A stretch of 37,405 nucleotides of DNA from Strongylocentrotus pallidus (GCA_030265145.1 JARBES010000113.1:11883340-11920744), one strand, 5' to 3'; counted from the first letter of the stretch, positions 10,630 to 22,630 are shown. Notes: generated from the sequence alone by a model not told the origin. Translations and numbers: made by a program.

Positions 10630-10996
10630 GTTAGTATACATTGCAATCACTTCTTTGTCAACTGTTATACATGTACATATTTGAGTGTTTGGACAAACTA
10701 AAGTACGGTACATGTATTTGGTCATTTGCCGTCCCATACACTACCAAGAAACAAAGAATAAACCAATATTTATATCGAAAGTATCATTTTCTTGTTTGTT
10801 GATCAAGTTAAAGCTGTGGTATGGCATTTAACTTGATGAAATTAGTGGGTATACCGAAACTAAAGATGTTGTCAGTAGTATATAGGCGGTGTCACACAGA
10901 AAAATCCTGACCCGTCTTGAATAAACCAGATTTTAGAAATCTAGGTTTTTCATTTACGTTGGTAAAAGACTGGTGACAGACAGGCTACGAATAATC

Positions 10997-11096
10997 NNNN
11001 NNNNNNNNNNNNNNNNNNNNNNNNNNNNNNNNNNNNNNNNNNNNNNNNNNNNNNNNNNNNNNNNNNNNNNNNNNNNNNNNNNNNNNNNNNNNNNNN
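10997..11096. other. Assembly gap, 100 N
   Basis: Exactly 100 N, the usual placeholder for a gap of unknown size. It separates the end of copy A from the start of copy B. Confidence 0.98.
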
Positions 11097-11104
11097 ATTT
11101 TCAG

Positions 11105-11203
11105 CATCGACATGTGAGCAACCGTGTCAGAACAGAGGAAACTGTGTGAGAAGTCAATGCGTGTGCAAGCAAGGCTTTGAGGGAGAATTCTGCGAAATAG
11201 AAG
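11105..11203 (+). CDS. EGF-like domain 1' (exon, copy B)
   Basis: The counterpart of the exon at 2495, with the same six cysteines and borders (donor G|GTAAAG); 96 of 99 bases are the same. If the two large copies are alleles, this is the second allele of EGF1 rather than an extra domain. Confidence 0.9.
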
Positions 11204-11645
11204 GTAAAGATCAAATCAGAATCACAGTGGTGGTAAAAAAGATGATCTGCTTGACCATTAAGATGTTAATGATAATGATGATGGTGATGATCATCAACTA
11301 CTGTTGTTAGTATTTTTCCGCCATAATGACTTTAAACATTTTCGTCTGTTACTTTGTGCTTTACACCATGCCTTGAGCATTTAATTAGAATGGGTAATGG
11401 CGCTTTATAAATCTCATGTGATATTATCATAACTGTTGTCATAAAAACTATAGAAGATGATGAATATAGGCAAAGATAAATGCTGCAAACTTGTTCCAGT
11501 TGCCTGAACCATAGAGATGATCAATAGCAGTTGGTTTTGTATATGGAGAATACCATAGCCTCATTGTAGTATTATTTATTTTGCATTTGGACTACACGGG
11601 GGGATAGGTTCAATCTTATTTTTTACATTTTTTATAATTCACTAG
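11204..11645 (+). other. Intron between EGF1' and Ig2' (copy B)
   Basis: An intron of 442 bp, shorter than in copy A because the LINE fragment is absent. A short piece at about 11395-11440 (GGCGCTTTATAAATC and surroundings) that resembles the 3' end of a SINE or LINE is missing from copy A. Confidence 0.7.
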
Positions 11646-11801
11646 TGGAAGTTTTCTACAACGTCACAATAACACCTGACCAGGTGCTGACGCCCTCTAT
11701 TGGTGACAGTGTGAGTTTCCTGTGCGAAAGTGAAGGCCTGGATGCTCCACTCCCCATCTGGTACGACCAGAATGGTAATCGCATCTCACCAAGCAGGGCA
11801 G
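11646..11801 (+). CDS. Ig domain 2', first half (exon, copy B)
   Basis: The counterpart of 3269-3424, of identical length and phase, with N-V-T in place of N-I-T (the sequon is kept) and S-I-G in place of S-V-G. The B-strand motif V-S-F-L-C and I-W-Y-D-Q-N-G are unchanged. Purely conservative substitutions suggest both versions have been under selection. Confidence 0.9.
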
Positions 11802-12962
11802 GTAAGTAACCACAGCAGTAGTAACTTGAATAAAACAGGACCTAGTATGGTGCCTTGGGTAACTGCTGTATTTGATGAACCGAAGATAACGCTATTGTTT
11901 TTCTTTGCAGAGATTCATGATGCCATTTTGTTATACGTGTACACGTAATTTTTGTTGTTGGTTGTTAGTATACGAATGTGTATGTAGACAGATTAATTTT
12001 TTTACTCTGGAATGTTACAAGTAAAATGCTCAAATTCGATATACCAGTATATTTTTGTTTATACATCAAATCTTGTCTGTATCACCTGTAAGTGCACTAT
12101 TATGTTTGCTTTCCAATTCATGATAGATCATCTAAGTTCTAGACTTTCATCATATGTTGCACAAAATGTATTTTAAATATTCATTGATGGACATGTATCA
12201 TTGTAGAAAAGAATATAGTGATATTTTGTAAATGCTACCATACAACAAATCAGTGCAATTACCTGATTAAATGACTGTTTGCAAATACTGTATATTTATT
12301 GAAATTTTGATTCCATATGCCATTCCCTCAAATAAATAACATTATTATGGTATCCACTGCACAAAAGCACTGCCACCATAAACGATATGTTCCCCATTGC
12401 AAAGGAAAAAAAAAATTGCAATTACATGCTAATGAAATATAAGTATATCACCTTCATCACTCTTCTCTTTCAGCAATTTATTGGTAAAAAAATATTTCAC
12501 ACATATTTGCTTCAAAGCTACATTGCGCTTACAGAAAAAATGCTATATCTCATAAGTTCTTTTAGCACTGAGTTCTAGCCAACATGAAGAAAACAACGAA
12601 GCGCTTGTTTTCTTATATCAATATGCAATGTATAAAAAGCTGTGAATAGTTGAAATATGTGTTCAAGTTTAAGAACTCTCTTCATTGTGTATATTTCATT
12701 ACTTTTCTTTTCTTTTGAACATTTTATTTGCATCTTTATTTACGTTTTCTGTTTGACCGCCTTTTCATTGATTTTCCATCACATTTTTTTACATTGTGTT
12801 TCCTGATTCATCTCCTGGTTTTCGCTTGGTTTTATTTGCTGCCCTCCCATCATCTGATACCCCTCCCTCTGGGCAATGTTCACCATCATCACCACCTCCA
12901 TCACCACCCTTATGATTGACCTTTGACCCCCATGTGTGTGTGTGACCTGACTATTCTGATAG

Positions 12963-12995
12963 ACAATGAGTTTCAAAACTCCTTCAGTTCATCAG
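12963..12995 (+). CDS. 33-nt microexon B1 (candidate cassette exon)
   Basis: The copy B counterpart of the microexon at 4568, with the acceptor TTCTGATAG and the donor G|GTAAAG. It encodes D-N-E-F-Q-N-S-F-S-S-S-G; two adjacent-codon base changes swap Ala for Gln. Length, phase and splice sites are preserved, which supports it being a genuine exon. Confidence 0.6.
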
Positions 12996-14045
12996 GTAAA
13001 GTGCATAGTTGGAAAAAAGGATATTTATTCCAAAATGTGTAGGAAAGGTCATATATATTTGTGATATATATATGCACCTTGAGTTACAATGCAATTTAGC
13101 ATCCATCCACCTTCTCTTTTGTTCTTTTGAAGTGTTCATTGCATCAGAAAATTTTGGTTATCTAATCTATAAATCATCGAGATTTATATGTAATTGTTTA
13201 TTTAACCCAATCATGCGAATGGAAAATTCTGCATTTATGAATGTTCAGTCTTTATGTGAACCTAACTATTATAAATTGGAGTGGAATTAACTAGTTTCAG
13301 AAATGAGTCAATACCTGTAATGTTTGTTGAATGTAAGTTTTTTGTATACAAAATAAAAGAAGTTCTATTGTCTATTTTTGGTGAATGCCCTTCAATTTCA
13401 GTTAGTAACTGAAAAAAAGATTACATCGCTTTCATGTGAGCGTTTCGCAACCTTCTCTACAAAGTCTTTTAATTTCGTTTTTATTGTGCAGTGCCTTATT
13501 TCATTTGTTACAATTTGATTTATTATTCATTACCCTTCATATATACATATATCTTTTGATTAAAAACATTTTATTCCTTCCATTTTCATATATCACCCAA
13601 AACGAAGCAATGCTGCCATTTTTGTTTTCTAGTGATTCATGAAGGTATTGGCTAACAGTGGTGAAGATTTCATTTCAAAATGTTTCCCTGTGAAAACATG
13701 TGATATCCCCCAAAAGCATGCTGGCTTGCTTTTCTTGAGCAGCATAGTACATTTAATTTTCTTTTAAATCTCATTTGTATCTATTTAAGCTCTCAACTTA
13801 ATCCTGGTATATTTTCTTATTTAAAGCACATTAATCCAATCAAAGTGCAATATTCAGTTAATTTTTCAGATAATCCTCCAGGATTTTTAACCCCACAGGA
13901 AGCATTTTAGATTATTCTCTCCATGTTAACCAGTACCTCAGTAGCCCTTTCTGATTGTCCTATCCCAAACTCATAAACCCCATGCTAACCTCATTCTGTT
14001 TTACGCCCTTCATCCTGATTTCTCCCTTGCGTTCGCACCGTTTAG

Positions 14046-14078
14046 ATGAAGCGTTAACGGAAACGGTATCTTCGTCAG
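14046..14078 (+). CDS. 33-nt microexon B2 (candidate cassette exon)
   Basis: The copy B counterpart of the microexon at 5646, with one silent change; it encodes D-E-A-L-T-E-T-V-S-S-S-G. The flanking CCGTTTAG acceptor and GGTAAA donor are unchanged. Confidence 0.6.
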
Positions 14079-15639
14079 GTAAAACCCCTTCCCTTTTCAT
14101 TCAAGTAACACCGGTTATTTGTTCATCATCACATGTCACAACTTAATGGTACACAAGCGACATCTCAAGATGACCATTTTTCCAAGCTTTTTTAATGATT
14201 ATTCATCGATAGAGGCTCATTGATTGAAAGATTGTAAAAGAAAAATGAGCAAGTTTTACAAAGACATTAAATTAAAAAAAGGAGCCACTTTTCAGCTGAA
14301 TGTTTTTGGCATTTTACAACAAATTTGTTAGATTTTATCAGTGATGAATTTTACCACAAATTTGTCGGTGATAACGTTATTTTTGAAGAATATTACATTT
14401 GCTTTCTAAAAAAGAAATCGATTTTTGAGATGGAGTGTACAATTCTGTAGACATGGGAAGAAACAGCACCAACACCAAATACCACTAACAAGCATCCCTT
14501 AATCATGGACAGTTATATATAACACAATAGCAACTCCTTTCCAAAAACACAACCAAAGGCAATTTCAACGGTCTTGTGCATCATCTATGTGATTTACGTA
14601 CTTCGAACATGATGTCTAAGAGACATACAGTAACGTATTGAAAATGTCCTTGACTTGATTTTTTGGAAAATTGCAAGCGTGTCATATTTTCTTCTACAAA
14701 TGCATTTTAATCATACATGTTTGATGTCACCATCTATTTTGTTTTTTGTCACTCTGTGTTTACTTTTTACATTCACAATCTGTCATTCAAGATGTAACAC
14801 CTTTATGAGCTCATTAGCATGTGCTTCTGTGCTCATACATGTATTATGTTTCTAAGGTTATGTAATATTTATTTTGTCTAATAAGCACACACACTGTATG
14901 TATTTCTTTGCTTTCCTGTTACAGCACACTAATAATAACATGTTTTTAGTTGTTTACAAACAGAGACATTGCATGAGAAATCACTTAATAAAGGGAAAAA
15001 AATGATTTCAGAGCATCATCGACATTGAAAAGATTGTACTTCTCATACACAATTCATATTATTGTTATAGAGAAAAATTTACATCAAACATCATACTAAA
15101 GGTGGACAATTTAACTTAAAATGTCTTTTCGTGAGGCCAGTAGGAAATGGAGACTTGAGAGTATTAAACAAAACTTTTAATTATGTTGGAAGTTTGAATG
15201 TCATAAGAAAATTAAGTGCGACGTTGGGATAGAGCACTTGTTACAGAACATTGAGTAAAGATGCAGTTAGGATGATAAATACATAAACGGTATATCGATT
15301 TCACAAACAAATAATTGAATATTTGTACGTATATCTATGTTAAAGCAGAATTCTAGTGGTAAGTCTTACATTAAGTATCATTATGTACTAAGCAAGTTTG
15401 TGAGGTTGTAATTGTGATATCCTTTCCTCCATTTATACATTCCCATGTATTAATTGGTTAATAAAAAGGCATTTAAAATGCTCATGAAAATATAGGAAAC
15501 TAAATTCAAAATTTTCAATTATACTACAGGTTAAAAGAACCATGCAAGCCAAAAGATAACCATCAATTAACGAGAATACTTATGTTAATTTCACTGCCAA
15601 ATGTATCAAGATTTGATTAGATATTGTATATGAAAATGA

Positions 15640-15738
15640 AACCTATAATGGTCATCGGGAGCGCCAGGAGTGCCAAGTCTGACAGACATGAGCGCTATAC
15701 AAGAACCCACTATTATTATCATTATTATTATTATTCAG
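15640..15738 (+). repeat. SINE 3' part with ATT tail, only in copy B
   Basis: CATCGGGAGCGCCAGGAGTG followed by GAGCGCTATACAAGAACCCA and an ATT-repeat tail matches the 3' part of the SINE at 31890-31976. The corresponding site in copy A (about 7255) lacks it. Confidence 0.8.
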
Positions 15739-17875
15739 GGAGACAGAGTTCTGTATCACGTTCCATTAAACAAAAGCAAAATTCTGACAACATAGATATA
15801 GTAAATCTTACACTGTGGATATTGACTTTTATAAAGTGCACTCCTAACACACATCATCTAATCGTAACATTCTACATTCTACATTTTACATGGAAAGTTG
15901 TAGACATTTATACATATACTTGTATAAATTGATTGGATTAACAATGTAGTAACAACCATACATAATATCACGTTTTGTATCTTTGAATAATTAGTAAAGA
16001 TAATATGATATTGGTCATTTTATTTCATTTTACAGCATCTAATAATAACATTCTGCACTTTACACCAAAAGTGGTAGAAAAATGCATATACTTGTATGAA
16101 ATATTTGAATTAACAATATACTTACAACCATACATACCACCATATGTTGTCTCTTCGAATAATTGGTAAAGATAATATGATATTGGTTATTTTATTTCAT
16201 TTTATTTGTGTTGCTTTACTTCATAATGTAATGACTCTGGATTGCCAGTTTCTAATCTGCTGAGCTCTGTAACGAATAACATATTTGCAGCTGACAATGC
16301 TCTCTTACATTAGCTTTGGATGTGCCTGTTTCATAATAGTTGGGTCAATTTATGGAAATAAATACCCCAAGTCCAGAAAACCTGCAACAAAAGGTTTATT
16401 AACGGTTTCCGGTTAGTGTTTAACAAGAAAAACAACTAACTAAAATCTCAGAAAATCGAAATTAGAAAAAGTGATTATATTTCCAGTTGGCCATAACAAT
16501 GAATTGATTCCTAGACCCCCCCCCCCCCAACCTAGGTAAAGACACCCACATCACATATCTATGATGGATATTTTATGACTTATGGCTATTTAAAGGTTTT
16601 AACATCCATCTTGGACGCCAATAATCCTTTTCTGTGTGTCCAATTTTTAAAGTTTCTAGTATGTTATTCCTGATGTCTAACACTACTGGAAAAGGTCGGG
16701 GAACCTTTTGTTGCAATTTTTGGGGTAAAATCCTATTTTGACCCGACTTTAAATGTGTTTTCTGTTTAATAGTCCCATTCAGACCTGAGGTGATAAACTG
16801 CTAAAAAAACGATAGTGGCACCATAAGCTACAAAAAGCATCATGAGCTTGTTATTTCTGTCTGGTATAAAATAAAGACCAGGGATTCACATAGACACATC
16901 TACCTGCCCAAAATTAGGAATACAGTCTATTTTGTAGACTTTTCACAGAATATTTCACAAAAAGAGAGGAATCTAGGGTTCAAAATAGTAGCTAAAGGCC
17001 AAAAAAAGGAATCATTCCTTCAAAACTGGATAGATTGGCAGCTATTTGTATGTATTAACCATATGACGTTGCCTCTTTCCTTTCATTTACATATTAAGTT
17101 TTTGCATTGGTGTTTTCGGCAGTTTACCATATCACGTTTGAGTGTGGTGTAATGATGTACATAGATTGCTCTGGTTATGGATTAACAAACACTGGCACTC
17201 ACATATTCCATGGATATGAGTTGTTCATCTTTGACCATTGACGACCTCATACTGAGGCGAAATGAACAGTGCTGGTCATCTTGTTGAATTTGTTGCATTT
17301 GATGATTTTTCAATTTATAAAATGCAAAATCAGTTTATTCACATCAGATATACATATATATATATATATAAAGTATTGTTTAACAAAATAATTCATTTAT
17401 ATATTTCAATGCCTCAGGGCCGGGTTATGAAATGATATTGATTTAGATGATCACATATTATCAGGATTTAGATCTATATACAAAAATGTAGAATAGTAAT
17501 ATAATTTACTTGAATAATTTCATCTTTTATACAGGTTTATTTTTCATTTTTTACAATTGTCATTAAAATACAAAATATATTTCATGTTGCAGCCCTCATT
17601 GTTGAAATAAAATAATTTTGAAAATCCCTTTAAAGAGCCAATAAGAATTTTTTTTTGAAAAATGACTTTTAAAAAAATCACCATGACATGTAATTTACAA
17701 AAGCACTTTGAATTGCAAGTTGAAGTGATTTTCAAAATAATTTTATGTGTAAATATCCGTTCAAATGAAGAAATTGTTAGTACATCGATGCTCGGTGTCT
17801 TCGAGCATTGTCACGCATCATACTTCTTGTCCAAATTTTGATTTATAATTTATGTTTTGTCTTGGCTTGATGTAG

Positions 17876-18019
17876 ACGTAGACTTGGCTGGTCAGTTAGT
17901 GCAGGTCGTCTCACCTACCCAATCGAGACTGGTGCTGAATGACATCTCAGAATCAGACGCTGGTATCTACACATGCGCTGCTGAACCGAAAAGGGATACC
18001 ATTGTTGTCAACATCTTCA
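17876..18019 (+). CDS. Ig domain 2', second half (exon, copy B)
   Basis: The counterpart of 9587-9730, with the same acceptor context, the donor A|GTGAGT, 144 nt, phase 1-1. The signature reads S-E-S-D-A-G-I-Y-T-C-A-A-E-P, and D-A-G here is closer to the family consensus than the D-S-G of copy A. Confidence 0.9.
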
Positions 18020-18819
18020 GTGAGTTATTCAATAATCAACATCCCCATGTGTAGATTGTTTGCGTTGTGTTTTCACAAAATTGGTAGATTATTAATGTTG
18101 AAATAGTCCTTCATAGACATTTTGGTAATAGAGTGATTAAAAGATGTACATGTATCTCCATGTAACTTTCCTTGTATCCTCTGAAATAGAAGTTACAATG
18201 TACATATAGGGCTACATTTTACGGTATGTTTGGATTATATAGTAGAAAGTCCCCAGTCATTAAAAACTATTTTGTGTGTGTATATCCTAGTCTTGCCTAC
18301 CCCCTTTAAACAAATCATAATGACCATGTATCTGACAATCTATACTTCCATAGTTCTTTCTTCTTTCTTCTTTTTGTGTTCTTTATATCTATTTCTCTTA
18401 AATTTCGACTAGCTTTTCAACTTGCGCCTTTTTATCTCTTTACTCTAATTACACGTTTGCCTTTTTATTTTAATATATTAAATTGTTTGTACGAATAATA
18501 TAAACATCTTCCTTTGTTACTATATTTTCTTTTGATCAATAAGTCCAATTGCTTTAAAAACTTTTGTAATCATAATAATGTTCATTTTCAGTTATTCGTG
18601 GTCTCCGATAACCTATAAATAAAGGTTCTTTTCTTTGAATTTCTGCACATTAGTTTTCTTACATCACTTAATAATATCTTTGAAGTGTGCATAAGATTTT
18701 ATACCCATACAGATTGGTTTGTTATCAATATATATTGAAAAAATATATCTTTTTGACAATACTCTTTCATGTTCTTTAATGATCTAACTAATCCTTTTCC
18801 CCATTTGTTCGTGATTCAG
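18020..18819 (+). other. Intron between Ig2' and EGF2' (copy B)
   Basis: An intron of 800 bp collinear with 9731-10530. Nothing extra was recognised. Confidence 0.75.
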
Positions 18820-18918
18820 TTCCTCGTTGCCTGCCAGAGTGTCAGAATGGAGGCTCTTGCGTGGAGGGAATCTGTGGATGCACCGAGGGTTTCACTGGAT
18901 CTCACTGCCATTACTCAT
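18820..18918 (+). CDS. EGF-like domain 2' (exon, copy B)
   Basis: The counterpart of 10531-10629 with four base changes; C-V-E-G-I-C replaces C-A-E-G-I-C. All six Cys and the weak donor T|GTTAGT are kept. It leads directly to Ig3, with no further EGF exon in between. Confidence 0.9.
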
Positions 18919-19900
18919 GTTAGTATACATTTCAATCACTTCTGTGTCATCAAGGCTTATCAGGCCATCAGGCAAACATGTACACATATAAAAAATATAG
19001 TTTTGTGAAACCTTTCTCAATTTTGTTGGGTCGTTTGTTAGTTTTGCCTAACTGCTAAGGAAGCATATGTAAATCCACTCTCAGAAAAACTTGAGTTATG
19101 AGGATTAATGTCTTACCAAAGAGCATTTATTATTCCAATTTCATTTTTCATATTGGTACAAATGTTATTCCATGATATCTCAATTTACATGTTCATGTAT
19201 AAGTCATTATACTGTGTTGCAATTTTCCAAGAAGAGCGAAAAGATATCCAAATGTAGGGGATACAGTATCAAACTGTTTGATTATACATTTATGTTACCA
19301 AAAGAATGGAAAAGAAGAGATTGGGTGAACTGGAATCACTATTATATTGAATATCAATATATTATGTCTAGATACCATTTTAACATTGACATATGTAGAG
19401 GTGATCCATATTTTGAAATTTGTCATACTTTCATGTAGTTTAAGTTAACTGTTATACATGTACATACATGATTATTTAGGCAAGTTCAGAATACAGTACA
19501 TGTTTGTTTGTGTGTTTGTTTTTATTTCTGCATTTTCAAAATAGAACATAATCATATACATAAAGTAACAAATATTTCTTCATTTTACATACTTATACAT
19601 TTTAAAGTACATTAAATAGGATGCATACAAGCACAAATATAATTTCAATGAAAGAAGATAAATTACAGAAAACGGCGGTCATTGCAAAGAATGAGCAAAT
19701 GTTAACATCGAAAGTATCATTTCCTTATTTGTTGATCAAGTTAAAGCTCTGGTAAGGCATTCAACGTGATGGAATCAGTAGATATACCCAATCTAATGAT
19801 GACAGTATTATATGGGACAATTTTTACATGCACCCTGGACTTGCCGGTTTATGATGCAATGTTCATGTGGTGAATTTTCTCTGTTTTATCATCATTCCAG
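18919..19900 (+). other. Intron between EGF2' and Ig3
   Basis: An intron of 982 bp. Relative to copy A it has an extra ~500 bp (about 18945-19445) and ~190 bp (about 19503-19690) of unidentified AT-rich sequence. An 88-codon open frame at 19172-19438 lies in the first insert, with no recognisable product. Confidence 0.7.
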
Positions 19901-20059
19901 ATGAGAGAGACTTCAGTGTGGAGTTTGACCCCATCCAGGAGGATCTCCCCACAGCAGGACAGAGCTACAGTGTGGCCTGTGAGCTGAACGGACCGGTGGA
20001 GATCAGCAGACCCATGTGGATTGGACCTCTGGGTCAAGAGATAGCTCCAGTAGGACATG
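19901..20059 (+). CDS. Ig domain 3, first half (exon)
   Basis: The acceptor is ATCATTCCAG and the donor is G|GTGAGT; 159 nt, phase 1-1. It reads E-R-D-F-S-V-E-F-D-P-I-Q-E-D, then Y-S-V-A-C for the B-strand Cys and P-M-W-I-G-P-L-G for strand C, ending A-P-V-G-H. It is more GC-rich than the Ig2 exons. The donor is followed within 10 bp by a long GATGGT-type microsatellite. Confidence 0.9.
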
Positions 20060-20066
20060 GTGAGTT

Positions 20067-21010
20067 ATGATGATGACGGTGATGACGGTTATGGTGGTGC
20101 TGATGGTGATGGTTGTGGTGGTGGTGGTGGTGGTTGTGGTGGTTGTGGTGGTGGTGATGGTGATGGTGATGGCGATGGTGATGGTGGTAAGTTATGATGA
20201 TGATGGAGGTGATGGTGATGATGGTGATGGTGGTGGTGGTGGTGGTGGTGATGGCGATGGTGATGGTGGCGATGGTGATGGTGGTGATGGTGATGGTGGT
20301 GGTGATGGTGGTGGTGATGATGGTGATGGTGGTGATGGTGATGGTGGTGGTGGTGGTGATGGTGATGGTGATGGTGGTGATGGTGGTGGTGATGTTGGTG
20401 ATGGTGGTGGTGATGGTGATGGGAATGGAAATGATAGTGGTAACAGGGAATGTGATGGAGGCTGTAGTAGTGATGATGAAGGTAATGATAGTGGTTAGGA
20501 TGATGGTAATAGAGTTGATTGTGGGGATAGGTGGTGGTGGGGGTGGTGATGGTAATAGTGTCGGCAGCAAGGATAGATGGTATTGTTGGTGATGGTAATA
20601 GTGGTAGTAGAGATGGAAAGATGGTGATGGATAGATGGTGGTGTTGATGGTGATGTTTAGAGTGTTGATAGTGAGGATGGATGGTGGTGGGGTGATGGTA
20701 TAATGGTGGTAGTAAGGATGGAGGGTGTGGTGGTGGTGGTGATGGTGGCGATAGTGATGGTGGTGATTTAGTAATGATGATGGTGATGATGATTGGGAGG
20801 ATGTTAGGCGCTATATAAGCACTGTAATTAATATTATAATCAGCATGGTGGTACAAGCAGTGATGATGGGGGCAGTTGATTTTGATGGTGATGTTTGTTT
20901 TGATGATGGTGGTGGTGTCTGTGATGATGGTGATGTTTTGTTTGATGTTTTTTGTTGGTTGCAATGATGGTGATGTTGATTGTGATTGTGGTGATGATAT
21001 TGATGATAGT
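20067..21010. repeat. GATGGT/GGT-type microsatellite, about 0.95 kb
   Basis: Almost pure purine-thymine strand built of ATGGTG, GGTGGT and GATGAT units with little C on the plus strand. It produces long spurious His-, Met- and Val-rich open frames on both strands. Its left edge lies within 10 bp of the Ig3 donor. A short GGCGCTATATAAGCACTGTAA piece near 20808 resembles a SINE end. Confidence 0.95.
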
Positions 21011-21108
21011 CTCATACATGTGCATTAAACATCCCAATAAGTTTTAATGACTTTCTAACAACATCTTATTTGAGTGTACTGGTAACCTATCCTATCTCAC
21101 ACATACAG

Positions 21109-21246
21109 GTGGATCAGACAATGTGCATGTGGAGTTCCAAGGAGTGAATGTCACCACTCTTCATCTAGACAGCATCACCAGTGAACAAGGTGGACTATAC
21201 ATCTGTACTGCAGGCCCCGTTGCTGGAGTTTTCAATCTGTCTCTTG
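21109..21246 (+). CDS. Ig domain 3, second half (exon)
   Basis: The acceptor is CACATACAG and the donor is G|GTATGT; 138 nt, phase 1-1. It reads G-S-D-N-V-H-V-E-F-Q-G-V-N-V-T-T-L-H-L, then S-E-Q-G-G-L-Y-I-C-T-A-G-P-V and ends F-N-L-S-L. The second Ig Cys and the T-A-G-P motif are present; Gln-Gly replaces the usual Asp-Gly/Ala before the final Gly. N-V-T and N-L-S are glycosylation sites. Confidence 0.9.
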
Positions 21247-21864
21247 GTATGTCTAAATCAATTCACAAATTTCCATCGTAACTTCAGTTTAGTGGAGAAA
21301 GGATGAATTTAATGATTGGAACTTCACTCTCTTTTGAGAAGTGGACGTGAGCTTAGACAGATAATGAGAAAATGCCCAGAAGCAAAACCTCAAGCTGTTT
21401 TGCCTTAACTAATGATGATGTCTGAAACGTATTATAAGTTATGGCTTATGTTTCTGCTTATTAGATCTTTATATTAATATGTGTATAGATTAGGCTTCAT
21501 TTATTTATTTATGTGTATATATGTACTGTATGTATTATTTTGTTTCTTCCCCATTTTATACCTGTGTGTTTTGTACATGTATTAGGCTTTGTTAATTATT
21601 TGGATAAATTATAGTTATCTAATCTTTAGATTCTTTTAGTTGAAGTTTGTCTCATTTCAACATTTAAGGTGTAGAACTTCTATTTCAAGCAATGTAGTAT
21701 TTCCACTATAGTTGAAAAGTAAGCTCATTTATAAATATGTTCTTTTTTCTATGTGAAGATATTATTTACACTCAGATTGTGAAATTATGATCATAGTTCA
21801 TGATCAAAACAAATCTTGTTGACATATTTCCTTGGGCACCAGTGTGTTGGAGTGGGTAGATTAA

Positions 21865-22630
21865 CCCTATTTTAACTGGGCTATTTCAGACCGGGTTTTT
21901 ACTGGGGGGGGGGGGGGGGGNNNNNNNNNNNNNNNNNNNNNNNNNNNNNNNNNNNNNNNNNNNNNNNNNNNNNNNNNNNNNNNNNNNNNNNNNNNNNNNN
22001 NNNNNNNNNNNNNNNNNNNNNNNNNNNNNNNNNNNNNNNNNNNNNNNNNNNNNNNNNNNNNNNNNNNNNNNNNNNNNNNNNNNNNNNNNNNNNNNNNNNN
22101 NNNNNNNNNNNNNNNNNNNNNNNNNNNNNNNNNNNNNNNNNNNNNNNNNNNNNNNNNNNNNNNNNNNNNNNNNNNNNNNNNNNNNNNNNNNNNNNNNNNN
22201 NNNNNNNNNNNNNNNNNNNNNNNNNNNNNNNNNNNNNNNNNNNNNNNNNNNNNNNNNNNNNNNNNGTTTTTGTTGTTTTATTTCATTTCTAACTACAATT
22301 CAACTATTTTGACCCCAAAACAAACACCTAAACTTTAAACAACACTAAATAACCAATGTTTTATCTCTTTTTAGGAAAAATGATATTTCCATATGTTTCG
22401 TACACAAATCACAAAAATGAGCGATTTTCGGGGTCACATGTAAAGACAAAAGGTCACGTGACTTACGTCCGATTTTCGAAAAAATTGTTTTAAAAGATGC
22501 GTAAGACTCGAAAGAAAAAAGTAATGAAAGGAAAACTTTATATCTGCCGCGATTTTGGAGTAGTCGCCAAATTACTGCAGGGGGGGGGGGGGGGGGGCCA
22601 AAATTGACCCCCCCCCCAGTTATCATAGGG
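21865..22630. mobile_element. piggyBac-type non-autonomous DNA transposon (MITE-like), spans a gap
   Basis: The ends are inverted: TTAA-CCCTATTTTAACTGGG on the left and CCAGTTATCATAGGG-TTAA on the right, sharing CCCTAT..TAACTGGG with two mismatches. TTAA at 21861-21864 and 22631-22634 is the expected target duplication, and CCCT-starting ends with TTAA are typical of piggyBac. Poly-G runs (21905-21920, 22580-22597) and a poly-C run sit near the ends. The middle includes 345 N, and no transposase is visible in what remains. Confidence 0.7.
21921..22265. other. Assembly gap, 345 N
   Basis: The gap starts directly after a poly-G run, a likely cause of sequencing failure. Its non-round length suggests an estimated size. 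Confidence 0.98.

Larger units (their letters stand above)
2487..10996 (+). repeat. Large repeat, copy A (about 8.5 kb)
   Basis: It holds EGF1, Ig2 with both microexons and EGF2. It matches copy B in the same order and orientation with exon offsets of 8289-8610, exon differences of about 3-5% and several indels in introns. Homology to copy B continues to about 10895, beyond EGF2, matching the intron that leads to Ig3 near 19830. The last 100 bases before the gap do not match. Confidence 0.9.
11802..17875 (+). other. Large Ig2' intron (copy B) holding two microexons
   Basis: A 6.1 kb intron collinear with 3425-9586, including the microexons, the 185-bp tandem pair (15853-16205), a poly-C run near 16518 and a TA repeat near 17355. 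It differs by a SINE tail insertion near 15640-15735. No additional coding exon was found. Confidence 0.75.
11097..19830 (+). repeat. Large repeat, copy B (about 8.7 kb)
   Basis: Homology to copy A starts with the first base after the gap (equivalent to 2487) and runs through EGF1', Ig2', two microexons and EGF2' into the intron before Ig3. Copy B has extra segments at about 11395-11440, 15640-15735, 18945-19445 and 19503-19690, and lacks about 130 bp present at 8385-8520 in copy A. Confidence 0.9.

Noticed and set aside
10900-10996. The end of copy A (TAGGCGGTGTCACAC and onward) as one end of a DNA transposon
   Set aside because: It runs into the gap, so no second end or target duplication can be seen.
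19172-19438. An 88-codon open frame in the copy-B-specific insert
   Set aside because: No recognisable family and absent from copy A. It could belong to an unknown element but cannot be supported as a gene.
20034-21037. Long open frames of 65-308 codons on both strands, rich in His, Ile/Thr or Met/Val
   Set aside because: They are translations of the GATGGT microsatellite and have no domain or splice support.
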